A stretch of DNA of 64,000 nucleotides from G963663315 sp965204925 (GCA_965204925.1 OZ242021.1:2559765-2623764), one strand, 5' to 3'. Counted from the stretch's first letter, positions 34,566-44,152 are shown. Translations and numbers: made by a program. Notes: a model not told the origin generated them from the letters alone.

Positions 34566-36140
34566 TCAGTCCTCATTCTGACGGCGGAAATAATCTTCGA
34601 GGAAAGCGTCAAAAGACAACATATCGCTTTCTTCTATTGTCCGGCGATCAATATGTGATTGTTGTGCCAGCGCAGCGTATTTTTGATTGATTTCATCAGA
34701 TAACGGTTCCTTTTTGAACTTGCTTTCGGATATTTCAGATGCCTGCATCGAAAACTCATAGAAACTTAGCCCCTGTTCAAACATCCGGTTGATAATTCTG
34801 GCGGAAGGGGTTGCATCGGCATCGGATACCTTGGCAAACTGCTTTTCGAGGGTGGCAGAGTAATCCTTATGCCCGTTCACCTGATCAAGCAAACAGGCAA
34901 TCGGGGAAATTCTGTCGAGCAAGGCATCCATTTGCCTGCGAGCATTCACGCTACCCTCTGGCAGGTCGATAGCTGACCGGCTGTCCCTGCCATACATGAC
35001 CATTGTTTGCTGGTTCTTTCGGGTCGTGGAAAATTCTTCCCCGGTCATCTCCGGACTGTCCTCAAACAGGCAATACAACAGGAACAGGTCAAAAAACCGG
35101 ATACAATCAGCATGAATGCCAATCGGTTCAAACGGATTCAGGTCAATACTGCGAACTTCAACATATTGCACGCCCCGGTTTTTCAATATCCTTGAGGGAC
35201 TTTGTCCGGAAGGGGTGACCCGCTTGGGCCGGATTGAAGAATAAAATTCATTCTCAATCTGTAAAAGATTCGCGTTCAGCTGTCGATAGCCGTCAGCGGC
35301 CTTTACCCCTGTCCTCTGATACTCGGGGTGAGGGGTCAGGATAGCGGTACGTAACGATTTCACAAAATCGTGCACGCTATTGTAACTGATTTGAATGTCG
35401 GTTTGTGCTTCGTTGCTGTATCCAAGCCTGCTCAATCGCAATGATGTTGCATCGGGCGCATAAAAGCTATGCCCTCCGATCTCCTCAAGCAGATGCTTCC
35501 GTCCCCTTAAGAAAGATTTGCATACTGCGGGAGAGGCGCCAAACAAATAGGTCGCAATCCAGGAATTTCTGTGAAAATTGCGGATCAGATCGAAATACTT
35601 TCCCGATATGGCGTCCTGTAGCTGTTGTCCGTCATCCAGTCTGAAATAATCTTTCCAGAACAGGTCGGGCATGGAGAAATTGAAATGGATTCCCGAAATG
35701 GTTTGCATCAACGACCCGTATCGATGGCTCAGTCCCCGCCGATAGACCTCCTTCATTTTTGCTATGTTGGAGCTGCCGTATCTGGCAATCGGAATTTTCT
35801 CCTCACCCTGTACGATACAGGGCATGCTGTTGACCCACAGTTTTTCTTCACCGATATACCGATAGGTGAAATGGTGGATGTCATGGAGTTCCTCCAGGAG
35901 GGTATCAATATCGTCATGCACGCCGGTGACAAATTCCAGCAGGGACTCGGAATAGTCTGTCGTAATTGAGGGGTGGGTAAGGCTTGATCCCAGGGCCCGG
36001 GGGTGAGGGGTTTGCGCCAGCGTTCCGTCCACGGCTACACGCAGGCTTTCTTTCTCCAATCCTCTTTGCAGATATTTCAGATGCTTGTCAATGGATCGGG
36101 ATACCAGGGAATCCAGTGTCTTTTCTATTGTTGTTGTCAC
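34566..36140 (-). CDS. gshA: Glutamate-cysteine ligase
   Basis: ATP-dependent ligase making gamma-glutamylcysteine, the first step of glutathione synthesis. Type I (E. coli-like) features are LQRGLEKESLRV, TDYSESLLEFVTG, SGIHFNFSMPD, GASPAVCKSF and VQYVEVRSIDLNPFEPIGI. I place the start at GTG 36140 (VTTTIEKTLDSLVSRSI), with GAGGAAG nine bases upstream, giving 524 residues near the E. coli 518. The frame is open to 36269, but that extension would overlap dusA and does not look like family sequence. gshB is not in the window. Confidence 0.93.
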   Translation of the reverse strand: MTTTIEKTLDSLVSRSIDKHLKYLQRGLEKESLRVAVDGTLAQTPHPRALGSSLTHPSITTDYSESLLEFVTGVHDDIDTLLEELHDIHHFTYRYIGEEKLWVNSMPCIVQGEEKIPIARYGSSNIAKMKEVYRRGLSHRYGSLMQTISGIHFNFSMPDLFWKDYFRLDDGQQLQDAISGKYFDLIRNFHRNSWIATYLFGASPAVCKSFLRGRKHLLEEIGGHSFYAPDATSLRLSRLGYSNEAQTDIQISYNSVHDFVKSLRTAILTPHPEYQRTGVKAADGYRQLNANLLQIENEFYSSIRPKRVTPSGQSPSRILKNRGVQYVEVRSIDLNPFEPIGIHADCIRFFDLFLLYCLFEDSPEMTGEEFSTTRKNQQTMVMYGRDSRSAIDLPEGSVNARRQMDALLDRISPIACLLDQVNGHKDYSATLEKQFAKVSDADATPSARIINRMFEQGLSFYEFSMQASEISESKFKKEPLSDEINQKYAALAQQSHIDRRTIEESDMLSFDAFLEDYFRRQNED

Positions 36141-36225
36141 TTGAAACAGCTTCCTCTGTTGATGAAAACATGTTGAACCCATCAGGGTCCGGGAGCGGTG
36201 ACGGCATGGTAGAATCAGCGCTGCC

Positions 36226-37281
36226 ATGCTTCGTCCGCCCGTACAAAAATCTTTTTCGGTTGCTCCCATGCTCGACGTGACGGACCGGCACTGCCGCTCG
36301 TTCTTGCGGCTTCTTTCACGAAGTTTCCGATTGTATACAGAAATGAAAGTGGCCGGTTCGATTATTTATGGAGATCGGGAACGATCTCTCGGGTTTGATA
36401 GCGCAGAACGTCCCCTGGCGCTACAGATAGGAGGGCGCGACCCGGACGAGCTCGCCTTCTGTGCAAGGCTGGCTGAACAATGGGGCTATGACGAAATCAA
36501 TCTCAACGCAGGATGTCCGAGTGACCGGGTACAAAACGCGCAGTTCGGAGCCTGTTTGATGGCAAAGCCCGAACTGGTCGCAAAATGTGTGGAATCGATC
36601 GTGAACGCCGTATCCATTCCGGTCTCCGTGAAAACCCGGATTGGAATCGATCATATGGACAGTTACCGAAACTTGTCGGATTTTATCGGTCAGGTGAGCG
36701 CCGGCGGATGCAAAATCTTTATTATTCATGCGCGCAAGGCTTGGCTAAGAGGATTGAGCCCGAAAGAGAACCGGACTATCCCTCCCCTTGATTATGGTAT
36801 GGTGTACAGGCTCAAGAGAGAATATCCGCAACTGACCGTGATCATTAACGGCGGTATCCGCAACCTGGTTCAGATTACGAATCACTTGCGTTGCACGGAT
36901 GGCGTCATGCTGGGCAGGGAGGTTTACCGCAATCCCTGGATATTGACAGAAATCGAGCAGTATTTCTTCGGCCATCCGGGCGGACATGCCGCAAAACAGG
37001 ATAAATGCCTGCTGCGCGGCGACCTTGTTCGCGCTTTTTTCCCGTATATTGAGAACCAGCTTGCCAAAGGCGTTTATCTGCGCCATATCACAAGGCATAT
37101 GCTGGGGCTGTATCACGGTCAGCCCGGCGCCAGAGCCTGGAGGCGGTATCTGTCCACACACAGCCCCGGGGCAGGCGCCGGTCTGGAAGTGGTGCAACAG
37201 GCATTGAAGCTGGTGGAAGATGCAGCAGGATTGGCTGCGGGACTTGACCGAAACCGCACGGAGTGGATGGCTTATGCCTGA
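36226..37281 (+). CDS. dusA: tRNA-dihydrouridine(20/20a) synthase
   Basis: FMN-dependent reductase that makes dihydrouridine in the tRNA D-loop. The 351 residues show the family start FSVAPMLDVTDRHCRSFLRL, the catalytic cysteine in INLNAGCPSDRVQ, SVKTRIGID, FIIHARKAWLRGLSPKENR and the flavin-binding INGGIRN and GVMLGREVYRNPW. The KAWLxGLSPKENR segment is typical of DusA rather than DusB/C. It is divergent from gshA. Its stop overlaps the next gene's ATG by eight bases. Confidence 0.94.
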   Translation: MLRPPVQKSFSVAPMLDVTDRHCRSFLRLLSRSFRLYTEMKVAGSIIYGDRERSLGFDSAERPLALQIGGRDPDELAFCARLAEQWGYDEINLNAGCPSDRVQNAQFGACLMAKPELVAKCVESIVNAVSIPVSVKTRIGIDHMDSYRNLSDFIGQVSAGGCKIFIIHARKAWLRGLSPKENRTIPPLDYGMVYRLKREYPQLTVIINGGIRNLVQITNHLRCTDGVMLGREVYRNPWILTEIEQYFFGHPGGHAAKQDKCLLRGDLVRAFFPYIENQLAKGVYLRHITRHMLGLYHGQPGARAWRRYLSTHSPGAGAGLEVVQQALKLVEDAAGLAAGLDRNRTEWMAYA

Positions 37282-38068
37282 TTACCCGGATTTCGAGACA
37301 TTGCTAAGAGCGGTTCCTTTTATCGCTATTCTGGCCTTGCTGATTATCTGGGAGTTACTGCTGCCGAGAAGGGCAGAATCCCGGCGTCTGCTCAGATGGC
37401 CGTCAAATTTCGGGATTTTCCTGGTTGACGTGGCGATGCTGGTTGCGTTACCGGTATCCGCAATATCTGCCGCCCTGATTTCGATAGAATATAAATTTGG
37501 TCTGTTTTTCTGGATTGAAGCGAAGTTCTGGCCGAAAGTTATTTTCTGCCTGCTCGCGCTTGATCTGCTGGTTTACTGGCAACACCGGCTATTCCACAAA
37601 TTTCATATATTGTGGCGGGTTCACCGTATGCACCATACCGATACCGCTTTTGACGTGACCACGGCCTTGCGCTTCCATCCAATAGAGATATTCCTGTCCC
37701 TGGTTCTGAAAGCAGGCATGATCATCCTGCTTGGCGCTCCGCTATTGGCGGTTATCCTCTTTGAAATCATATTAAATGGCGCCGCTATGTTCAATCACAG
37801 CAACATTCGCATACCGTTATGGCTTGACCGCATTATTCGCTGGGTGGTCGTAACTCCCGATATGCACAGGGTGCACCACTCCATTCATGAAAAGGAACAC
37901 AGTCATAATTTCGGGTTTTCCCTGTCCGTCTGGGACAGGCTTTTTTGCAGCTACACTCCACAGCCTGAAGACGGGCACCAGACGATGATCATCGGCCTTG
38001 ATATATTCAATGACTCCAGGGAAGCCCGGCTCGACAAGCTGATCAGCCAGCCATTCAGGAACCCTTGA
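37274..38068 (+). CDS. Fatty acid hydroxylase / sterol desaturase-family membrane protein
   Basis: A 264-residue integral membrane di-iron protein. Histidine clusters fit the superfamily: YWQHRLFHK, RVHRMHHTD, MFNHSNIRIP and DMHRVHHSIHEKEHSHNFGF. Several hydrophobic helices precede the first cluster. Members hydroxylate or desaturate lipids, carotenoids or sterol-like substrates; the substrate here is unknown. Start at ATG 37274 (MPDYPDFETLL) overlaps the dusA stop. The frame is open 54 bp upstream inside dusA. Confidence 0.88.
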   Translation: MPDYPDFETLLRAVPFIAILALLIIWELLLPRRAESRRLLRWPSNFGIFLVDVAMLVALPVSAISAALISIEYKFGLFFWIEAKFWPKVIFCLLALDLLVYWQHRLFHKFHILWRVHRMHHTDTAFDVTTALRFHPIEIFLSLVLKAGMIILLGAPLLAVILFEIILNGAAMFNHSNIRIPLWLDRIIRWVVVTPDMHRVHHSIHEKEHSHNFGFSLSVWDRLFCSYTPQPEDGHQTMIIGLDIFNDSREARLDKLISQPFRNP

Positions 38069-38079
38069 GTTACCAGCAA

Positions 38080-38343
38080 ATGCCGATTCATCCTGAATTG
38101 CTCAAGGCGCTGGTCTGTCCCGTTACAAAACTGCCTGTTTCAATGCTTGATTCGGGCAAGCTGGAAAAACTGAATCGCCTGATCGATGAAGGATCGATCG
38201 AAACCCTGGGGGGGCATGCTGTGACCCGGCCCCTGACAGAAGCGCTGATCACCAGAAACAACAAAACCGTTTACTGTATCAGGCAAGGCGTTCCCGTCAT
38301 GCGGGAAGATCAGGCCATTGACGCAGACTGTATTTCGGGATAA
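38080..38343 (+). CDS. Trm112/UPF0434-like small protein
   Basis: An 87-residue protein beginning MPIHPELLKALVCPVTKLPV, with the CPVTK motif and C-terminal YCIRQGVPVMREDQAI typical of the Trm112p/UPF0434 family, which folds as a small zinc-ribbon-like domain. It is longer than the usual ~60 residues because of an insertion (SIETLGGHAVTRPLTEALIT). The usual second cysteine pair is incomplete. Bacterial members have no settled role; archaeal and eukaryotic relatives activate methyltransferases. A TTG at 38065 overlapping the previous stop (TTGA) is an alternative start. Confidence 0.78.
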   Translation: MPIHPELLKALVCPVTKLPVSMLDSGKLEKLNRLIDEGSIETLGGHAVTRPLTEALITRNNKTVYCIRQGVPVMREDQAIDADCISG

Positions 38344-38398
38344 GCTGATTCGGACGCCACTCACATACAGACATTCGACAGGGCAACAGCCGATCATT

Positions 38399-40966
38399 AT
38401 GCAGGATATCGTCCGGGATACACTTGGACATGGAAAACGGTGGACAGGGAAACGAAGGCGCCGGGTATTGAAGGGGATTATTATCTGTTTCCTGTCCCTC
38501 GCTCTGGCGAGTTGCGCAGGAGGTTCCGGAGAAGGCGGGTCGCCGCCCCCACCGCCTGAAGAGACGCCACCCCCCAAGACGAAAGTTCCTGAACCTGTCG
38601 ATGATGCGCCGCCGCCTCCTCCGCCGCCTCCACCTCCTCCGCCTCCACCCCCTCCGCCGCCTCCGCCGCCGCAAACTTCTGATCCCGGGGACGCCGCAAG
38701 TAACCCACCAACCGAACGATTGATTCATTTACCTCCACCGCCACAAACTTCTGATCCCGGGGACGCCGGACAACGCAGGCCGTCATCCTGCCCGGTCGAC
38801 ACCATCGCTGCCCACCCTTCCCTTGGACTTGGCTGTACTACAAGGCAGGAGTTCATGAGGAAAGTGGAGGAACAGTCCGCAAGTTACAGAAACGAACCGG
38901 GTTACCGCAACCAATGGGGTCTGGAAGCCATTCACGCCGACCGCGCCTATGCTCATCTGCGTTTCCTCCAGGGAGCCGATGCACAGCCCGGGGCAGGCGT
39001 CACTATCGGCTTTGTCGATTCCGGTATTGACCAGAACCATCCTGCCTTTTCGGATACCGCGTTTACCGAGAGGTTCATGAGACAAGCAACAGACGAGACG
39101 GGCGATGAGCAGTCTCACGGAACCCTCGTCGCCAGCGTTGCAGCCGGAGGCCGGGTATCCAGTCCCAAAGCCCATCACGGAGTGGCATGGGGCGCCGATA
39201 TCGCCATGTTCGCTATCCCGTTGGGCAGTGGAGGCGGTCCCTATGCGCCACTGACGCTTGCAGCGTTGAGCGGTCTGGATTCCCGGGATGCCGCTTTGTT
39301 TCAATCCGTTTTAGGGGAAGAAATCGACATCCTGAATTTGAGCATCGGATTTGATGGAAATATCGAAGACTATAGCGAAAGTCAGTTGCGCGCGAACTAT
39401 GCCGGAACGATCGCCGCCTTTGCCCAGGCAAATACTCGGGAGAAAAAAATTATTGTCCGCAGCGCGAGCAATGAACACGGAAGTTCTTGCGACGTAAACA
39501 AATTCGACGCCAACCAGTGCGCCAATGGCAGGGTCAATGCTTCTTCCCCGCATTTTGCAGCCGCCCTGCCCGCCCGCATTGAGGAGTTACGGGGCCATTA
39601 TATTGCAGTCGTTGCCGTGCAGAAGGACGGCTCCATTGCGTGGTTTTCCAATCGCTGCGGCATTGCCGCCGATTACTGTGTTGCCGCGCCGGGCGTGGAC
39701 GTCCGGTCTGCCCATTTCGGTCCTGCCGGTGGAGTGAACGGTGTTCGGGGATGGAAGGACGTGAGTGGGACATCGCTGTCCGCGCCAATGGTCAGCGGCG
39801 GGTTGGCCGTCATGAAGCAGCTCTTCCGGGGCCAGCTTTCCAACACGGAGTTGTTGAGCCGCCTCCTTGCCACGGCCGACAAGACAGGCATCTACGCCGA
39901 CCGCGCCATCTACGGCCAGGGTCTCCTCGACCTGGGCGCCGCTACCAACCCCTGGGGCATTGCCGCCTTCATGGGAACCGGCCAGACAGTGGCCCACAGG
40001 GCGCAGGCGGGTCTCAGTGTTGCCGGTTCCGTTGTGCGCCCGGGGCGCGCCCTGGGAGACAGTTTCGCCCATGCTCTCGGGCAGCGCGAGGTCGCCGCAT
40101 TTGATGAACTGGGCGCTCCCTTCTGGTTCGCGGCCGGCAACTTTGTGCAACCGCTTCCGCGCAGTAGCGCAGCCATCCGGTTGTCCCGGCTTTTCGCCGA
40201 TTCCGCAAGTGTCCGCGTGCCGGACAGTGTCTGGCGGCTGAATGTCCGATCCCTTGGGCAAGCCGGGGAGTCCGGTCATCTTGCGCTTGCCGATCGTGCC
40301 GCTCGCTTCGACCTGTCCACGCCCTACGACTGGTCCGCCTCCCTCTTCCACCGCCCGCAGGAGGGAGGAAGCCGGCCTCTTTCTGGTTTTGCCACAGAGT
40401 GGCGCTCCGCCGGTCTGCCGATGATTGCTTTACAGGCTGGCGGACTTGTAGAGCGCGATAGTCTGCTGGGCAGTTATGCTTCCGGGGGCTTCGGACGGCT
40501 GGCCGGTCGCACGGCATTTGTTGCGGCGCGACTGGAGATGGGCGACCCTCAAGGGTGGCTGCTGACCGCTCGGGGAGAGTTGGGCGCCGCGAGTCCGGAC
40601 CTGGTTCGCGGGCCGCTTATCCGCGATATCTCCACATTGCGCACGCGCGCCTTTCGCGTGTCAGCCGTACGCTCTCTGCGCGGAGCAACCGTACGCTTTT
40701 CCGTAGAGCAGCCAACCCTTGTCACCAGCGGGATAGCGGTTCTGGATCTGCCGACAGGCCGTACCCGCGGTGGACAGGTAGCGGGCGAAGCCTTTGGCAT
40801 TGGACTTGCGCCGACTGGTCAACAATTGGATGTAAGCGCGCGAGTCGACTATCCTCTGGCCGGCGGCACGTTTGCACTTGAGTCAGTCTGGAGCCGACAG
40901 CCTGGCCATCAGGCGGACACGCCGCCACAATGGATGATCCTTGCGGGGTGGAGGAAGAGGTTCTAA
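38399..40966 (+). CDS. Subtilisin-like serine protease lipoprotein with C-terminal autotransporter-like domain
   Basis: An 855-residue predicted secreted protein. After a basic N-terminus (KRRRRVLKG) comes a hydrophobic stretch and a lipobox-like LALASC with Cys at about residue 39. A spacer follows with 21 consecutive prolines (about 71-91) and two QTSDPGDA repeats. The S8 peptidase domain has the triad Asp207 (IGFVDSGID), His240 (QSHGTLVASVAAG) and Ser459 (SGTSLSAPMVSGG). The last ~300 residues are strand-rich and end in a terminal Phe (ILAGWRKRF), as in outer-membrane beta-barrels. I infer an autotransporter-type surface protease. Start ATG 38399 is chosen over an upstream TTG. Its stop overlaps that of convergent recQ. 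Confidence 0.83.
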   Translation: MQDIVRDTLGHGKRWTGKRRRRVLKGIIICFLSLALASCAGGSGEGGSPPPPPEETPPPKTKVPEPVDDAPPPPPPPPPPPPPPPPPPPPPQTSDPGDAASNPPTERLIHLPPPPQTSDPGDAGQRRPSSCPVDTIAAHPSLGLGCTTRQEFMRKVEEQSASYRNEPGYRNQWGLEAIHADRAYAHLRFLQGADAQPGAGVTIGFVDSGIDQNHPAFSDTAFTERFMRQATDETGDEQSHGTLVASVAAGGRVSSPKAHHGVAWGADIAMFAIPLGSGGGPYAPLTLAALSGLDSRDAALFQSVLGEEIDILNLSIGFDGNIEDYSESQLRANYAGTIAAFAQANTREKKIIVRSASNEHGSSCDVNKFDANQCANGRVNASSPHFAAALPARIEELRGHYIAVVAVQKDGSIAWFSNRCGIAADYCVAAPGVDVRSAHFGPAGGVNGVRGWKDVSGTSLSAPMVSGGLAVMKQLFRGQLSNTELLSRLLATADKTGIYADRAIYGQGLLDLGAATNPWGIAAFMGTGQTVAHRAQAGLSVAGSVVRPGRALGDSFAHALGQREVAAFDELGAPFWFAAGNFVQPLPRSSAAIRLSRLFADSASVRVPDSVWRLNVRSLGQAGESGHLALADRAARFDLSTPYDWSASLFHRPQEGGSRPLSGFATEWRSAGLPMIALQAGGLVERDSLLGSYASGGFGRLAGRTAFVAARLEMGDPQGWLLTARGELGAASPDLVRGPLIRDISTLRTRAFRVSAVRSLRGATVRFSVEQPTLVTSGIAVLDLPTGRTRGGQVAGEAFGIGLAPTGQQLDVSARVDYPLAGGTFALESVWSRQPGHQADTPPQWMILAGWRKRF
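38609..38671 (+). repeat. CCN trinucleotide tract encoding 21 prolines
   Basis: Twenty-one consecutive proline codons (CCG/CCT/CCA/CCC mixed) in the subtilase gene. The imperfect trinucleotide repeat can change length in frame. It encodes a rigid polyproline spacer between lipid anchor and protease. Confidence 0.9.
38672..38768 (+). repeat. 25-bp direct repeat in the subtilase gene
   Basis: CAAACTTCTGATCCCGGGGA plus ACGCCG... begins at 38672 and recurs at 38744 with a 72-bp period, so the frame is kept. It encodes QTSDPGDA twice, each after a proline run, consistent with a recent 24-codon duplication in the spacer. Confidence 0.85.
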
Positions 40967-42795
40967 AGAGTGTTTTTTATATCTGATGGCACAGACGGGT
41001 CCCGCGTATAACCCCGCACCACTTCCAGGAATTCGTCTGCGAATTTTTCCAGCTTGGCGTGACCGACTCCGCTGATAGTCAACATCTCCTTGCGCCGCGC
41101 CGGCTTTCGCAGCATGATTTCTTTCAGGGTACTATCGTGGAAAATCATATAAGGCGGGATGCCATATTGCTCCGCCAGTCGCTTGCGACAGGTTCGCAAT
41201 GCTTCCCACAACTCCTGATTTTCCTCGCCAACAACCGTTCTGATTTTTGTCTCTCTGCCGATTGCCTGCTTTCCTGCATCTTCCCGCAACATCAGGTCAA
41301 TTTCGCCCCTGAGCAACGGGCGGGTGGCCCCGGTAAAACGCAGCGCTCCGAATCGTTCGGCGTCGGATATCAGGAATCCGCGCACGATTAACTGCCGGAT
41401 GACCGAGCGCCACTGGTTGGGCGACAGGTCGGCGCCAATGCCAAAAGTGCTCAAATGGTGATGACCGTGCTGCCTGATTTTTTCAGTATCCTTGCCGCGC
41501 AAAACATCAACGACATGCAACGCCCCGAAACGCTGTCCGGTCCGATAGATACAGGAAAGCAGCTTCTGCGCGATTGTAGTTCCATGCCGGGTCTGTGGCG
41601 GGTCAAGACAGGTATCGCAGTTGCCGCAAGGGTCCTGCCGTTTCTCCCCGAAGTATTCCAGCAGGGAATTGCGGCGGCATTGCGTCACTTCGCACCAGCC
41701 CAGCAGCGCATCCAGCTTGCCGCGTTCATTGCGTTTGTGGATTTCGTCGGCGTCAGAACGCTCCACCATGCGGGCGCGTTGCACCACATCGCTCAGTCCA
41801 TACACCATCCAGGCATCCGCAGGCTGACCATCGCGCCCGGCGCGACCGGTTTCCTGATAGTACGACTCAATACTGCCCGGCAGATCCAGATGGACTACGA
41901 AGCGCACATCCGGTTTGTCTATGCCCATGCCAAAAGCGATTGTGGCGACCATGATCAGACTGTCTTCAAACATGAACCTGCACTGATTTTCGGCACGCTC
42001 CGAATCCGGCAGGCCGGCATGATAGGGCAGAGCGTTAAACCCCCGGCGGGCCAACCAGAGAGCCGTAGACTCGACCTTTTTTCTTGAGAGACAGTAAACG
42101 ATGCCACAGTCTTCGCGGTGATTTTGCAGGAATCCGGACAGTTGACTTCTGGTATCCAGTTTGGGCGCCACGCTGTAGCGGATATTCGGTCGATCAAAAC
42201 TGCTGACATAGACAGCAGGTTCGTGCAGTTGCAGGTTCTGCTGAATTTCCTGTCGGGTTTTGGGCGTAGCGGTCGCCGTCAGCGCCATGCGCGGCACATC
42301 GGGAAAGCAGGCGCCAAGTTGCCCCAGAGACAAATAGTCGGGACGGAAATCATGCCCCCACTGGGAAACACAATGGGCTTCGTCGATCGCAATCAGGGAA
42401 ATTCTGTAGCGACTCAACCATTCCAGCGTGCCCGTTTTCGAGAGCCTTTCCGGAGCGATATAAATCAGGTCTGTTACACCGCTGTTCACGCGCTCGGCGA
42501 CATCCTGTCTCTGCTGCCAGGTCAGCGTCGAGTTCAGAAATTCGGCCTTCACTCCCAACTGCCTCAGGGCATTGACCTGATCCTGCATCAATGCGATCAA
42601 CGGCGATACCACAAGCCCGGTGCCCGGTCGAACGAGAGCGGGAATCTGGTAGCACAGCGATTTGCCCCCGCCGGTAGGCATTAAAACCAGAGAATCCCGC
42701 CCGGCGATTGCGCTGTCGATTATTTCTTCCTGCCGCCCGCGAAAATGGTCGTAACCAAAGACCTGCTGAAGAATATTCCTTGTGCCGCTATCCAT
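40963..42795 (-). CDS. recQ: ATP-dependent DNA helicase RecQ
   Basis: 3'-5' helicase for recombination and replication-fork repair. ATG 42795 (MDSGTRNILQQVFGYDHFRG) gives 610 residues, like E. coli (609). Motif I LMPTGGGKSLCYQIPAL, motif II IAIDEAHCVSQWGHDFRP, motif III LTATATPKTR and motif VI YYQETGRAGRDG are intact. The RecQ-C zinc cysteines (CRRNSLLEYFGE, CGNCDTC), a winged helix and a C-terminal HRDC domain are present. The gene end overlaps the convergent subtilase stop. The promoter region has been invaded by the broken ATPase gene, which ends just inside its 5' end. Confidence 0.96.
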   Translation of the reverse strand: MDSGTRNILQQVFGYDHFRGRQEEIIDSAIAGRDSLVLMPTGGGKSLCYQIPALVRPGTGLVVSPLIALMQDQVNALRQLGVKAEFLNSTLTWQQRQDVAERVNSGVTDLIYIAPERLSKTGTLEWLSRYRISLIAIDEAHCVSQWGHDFRPDYLSLGQLGACFPDVPRMALTATATPKTRQEIQQNLQLHEPAVYVSSFDRPNIRYSVAPKLDTRSQLSGFLQNHREDCGIVYCLSRKKVESTALWLARRGFNALPYHAGLPDSERAENQCRFMFEDSLIMVATIAFGMGIDKPDVRFVVHLDLPGSIESYYQETGRAGRDGQPADAWMVYGLSDVVQRARMVERSDADEIHKRNERGKLDALLGWCEVTQCRRNSLLEYFGEKRQDPCGNCDTCLDPPQTRHGTTIAQKLLSCIYRTGQRFGALHVVDVLRGKDTEKIRQHGHHHLSTFGIGADLSPNQWRSVIRQLIVRGFLISDAERFGALRFTGATRPLLRGEIDLMLREDAGKQAIGRETKIRTVVGEENQELWEALRTCRKRLAEQYGIPPYMIFHDSTLKEIMLRKPARRKEMLTISGVGHAKLEKFADEFLEVVRGYTRDPSVPSDIKNTL

Positions 42796-43726
42796 GATCA
42801 GCTTGTTGTTGCTCCTGCGAATTAGCATGTACCCAGGACATCAGGCTTGGGATACCGGGCTCGTAACTATACCTCCCGGAGTAGTTCACCCTCCATACAT
42901 AACCCAGACGGGAAAGTTGTTCGATTTTCTCCATATACGTACATGGGTGATTGATTCATCGTTTTCCATCCCTTTTTTAATCGCTTCCTTCAGTGACACC
43001 GACCGCAAAGGATATACCCGCTCCCTGCAACGGTACTGTGATCGCCTGTCTGGTCTCTTCAGGTGACAGCCGTCCCAAAGGTAATTTTTCACTACGTTCC
43101 CAGAAGAAGGCATTGGCCCTTCTCAACGCGGCCCTTAAATTCGGAGTACCCGCCAGCGCCAGCAGGAACGGACGCCCCTCCGAACGTAGATCCTGACTGG
43201 TATTCAGCAGGATTCTCCCAATCTCGGGCTTTAGTGTATGCGCTTCGTCAATGATCAGGATTAAGGGCTTGCTGCGACTCTTTGACCGTAACAGATCGAT
43301 CAGAGTAAAGGCAGGGGCAGAAAAATCCAGTTCGGCGCTACCCCCGGCAATCCCTATGTTGGCGGATAACTGAACAGTTTTGATCTTGTCGCCTGTTTTC
43401 TTATCGTTGCCTTTTATCAGATTCTCCACCCCTGACCGGCTCTCCAGTTCAAATGGCTTAACCCACATAATATTCAGTTTCGATCCTTCTTTGCGAAGCG
43501 TCTCTTTTTGTAAATGACGGAGCAAGGCGGTCTTGCCGTTACCACGCGGGCCGTAGAAAATCAGGTCTCGGCTAATCGGTTTTCTGCCTTTCAGGGCTTC
43601 GACACAATCCTGGAAATACCCCTGTTCCTCTTTGCGCCCGGCCAGATAAGGCGGTATCACCCCGGTACCGGGCGTGAACAAGCGCTTCAAGTCCGGATTG
43701 CCCATCTTCTTTCCTTTAAGTCGCAT
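42788..43726 (-). pseudogene. Broken AAA/P-loop ATPase
   Basis: The N-terminal 249 residues are intact: DLIFYGPRGNGKTALLRHLQ (Walker A), PLILIIDEAHTLKPEIG (Walker B) and LLALAGTPNLRAAL (sensor I-like). The frame then stops at TAA (42977-42979) right after GAGISFAVGVTEGSD. The missing C-terminus survives downstream: EAIKKGMENDESITHV in one frame, then MEKIEQLSRLGYVWRV and YEPGIPSLMSWVHAN back in the original frame, ending at 42788. An internal deletion and at least two frameshifts are implied. Intact relatives are accessory ATPases of about 350-400 residues, often near mobile DNA; function unknown. An N-terminal product might still be made. Confidence 0.72.
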
Positions 43727-44152
43727 TATGCTTGCTTTATCGACAGTCTAACAGAAAACGGCTAACCCTTCGCCAACTTTTGGCACAACGTCCGCCGCCG
43801 CCAATCCACCACATTCTCAACTCAGAAATACGCGGGCGCACGCCAATGATGCGGCGGTCGAGCCTGGTATAGTGGCGATGGTCAGGCGTCTGATGGAAAG
43901 GGAAATTCCTGAAATTGCACAAGTGAACGGAGCGAGGTACACTTGAAGTCATGACAGATGCAGGCAAACAACTGAACGAGGAACAGCGCACGCCGCTGAT
44001 ACTGACAGTCGGCTTGGTATGGCGCCCCTGGCTGAGCATTTGGTAGAGGTAGAGAGCGGCTTGCTAACAACATTGCGCTCTGTGGAGTTCACGGAAAATA
44101 CCGGTCGCGCCGCCCGCGAGCACGCTGTTTCATCTCAACCCCGGAACCAGAC
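43727..44152. other. Non-coding or decayed DNA in the accessory patch
   Basis: About 425 bp without a supported gene. Two short frames hint at decay: MTDAGKQLNEEQRTPLILTV from 43951, and in another frame MAPLAEHLVEVESGLLTTLR from 44019 to a TGA at 44154-44156 that overlaps the glycosylase GTG start (GTGA). They could be pieces of one small gene, or chance. Confidence 0.35.

Noticed and set aside
34566..36269. Longer GshA starting at 36269
   Set aside because: The extension overlaps dusA on the other strand, is Cys/Arg-rich and unlike the family; GTG 36140 has a well-placed ribosome binding site.
38601..38768. CRISPR-like repeat array
   Set aside because: The repeats are in-frame proline and QTSDPGDA coding units within one gene, not repeat-spacer structures.
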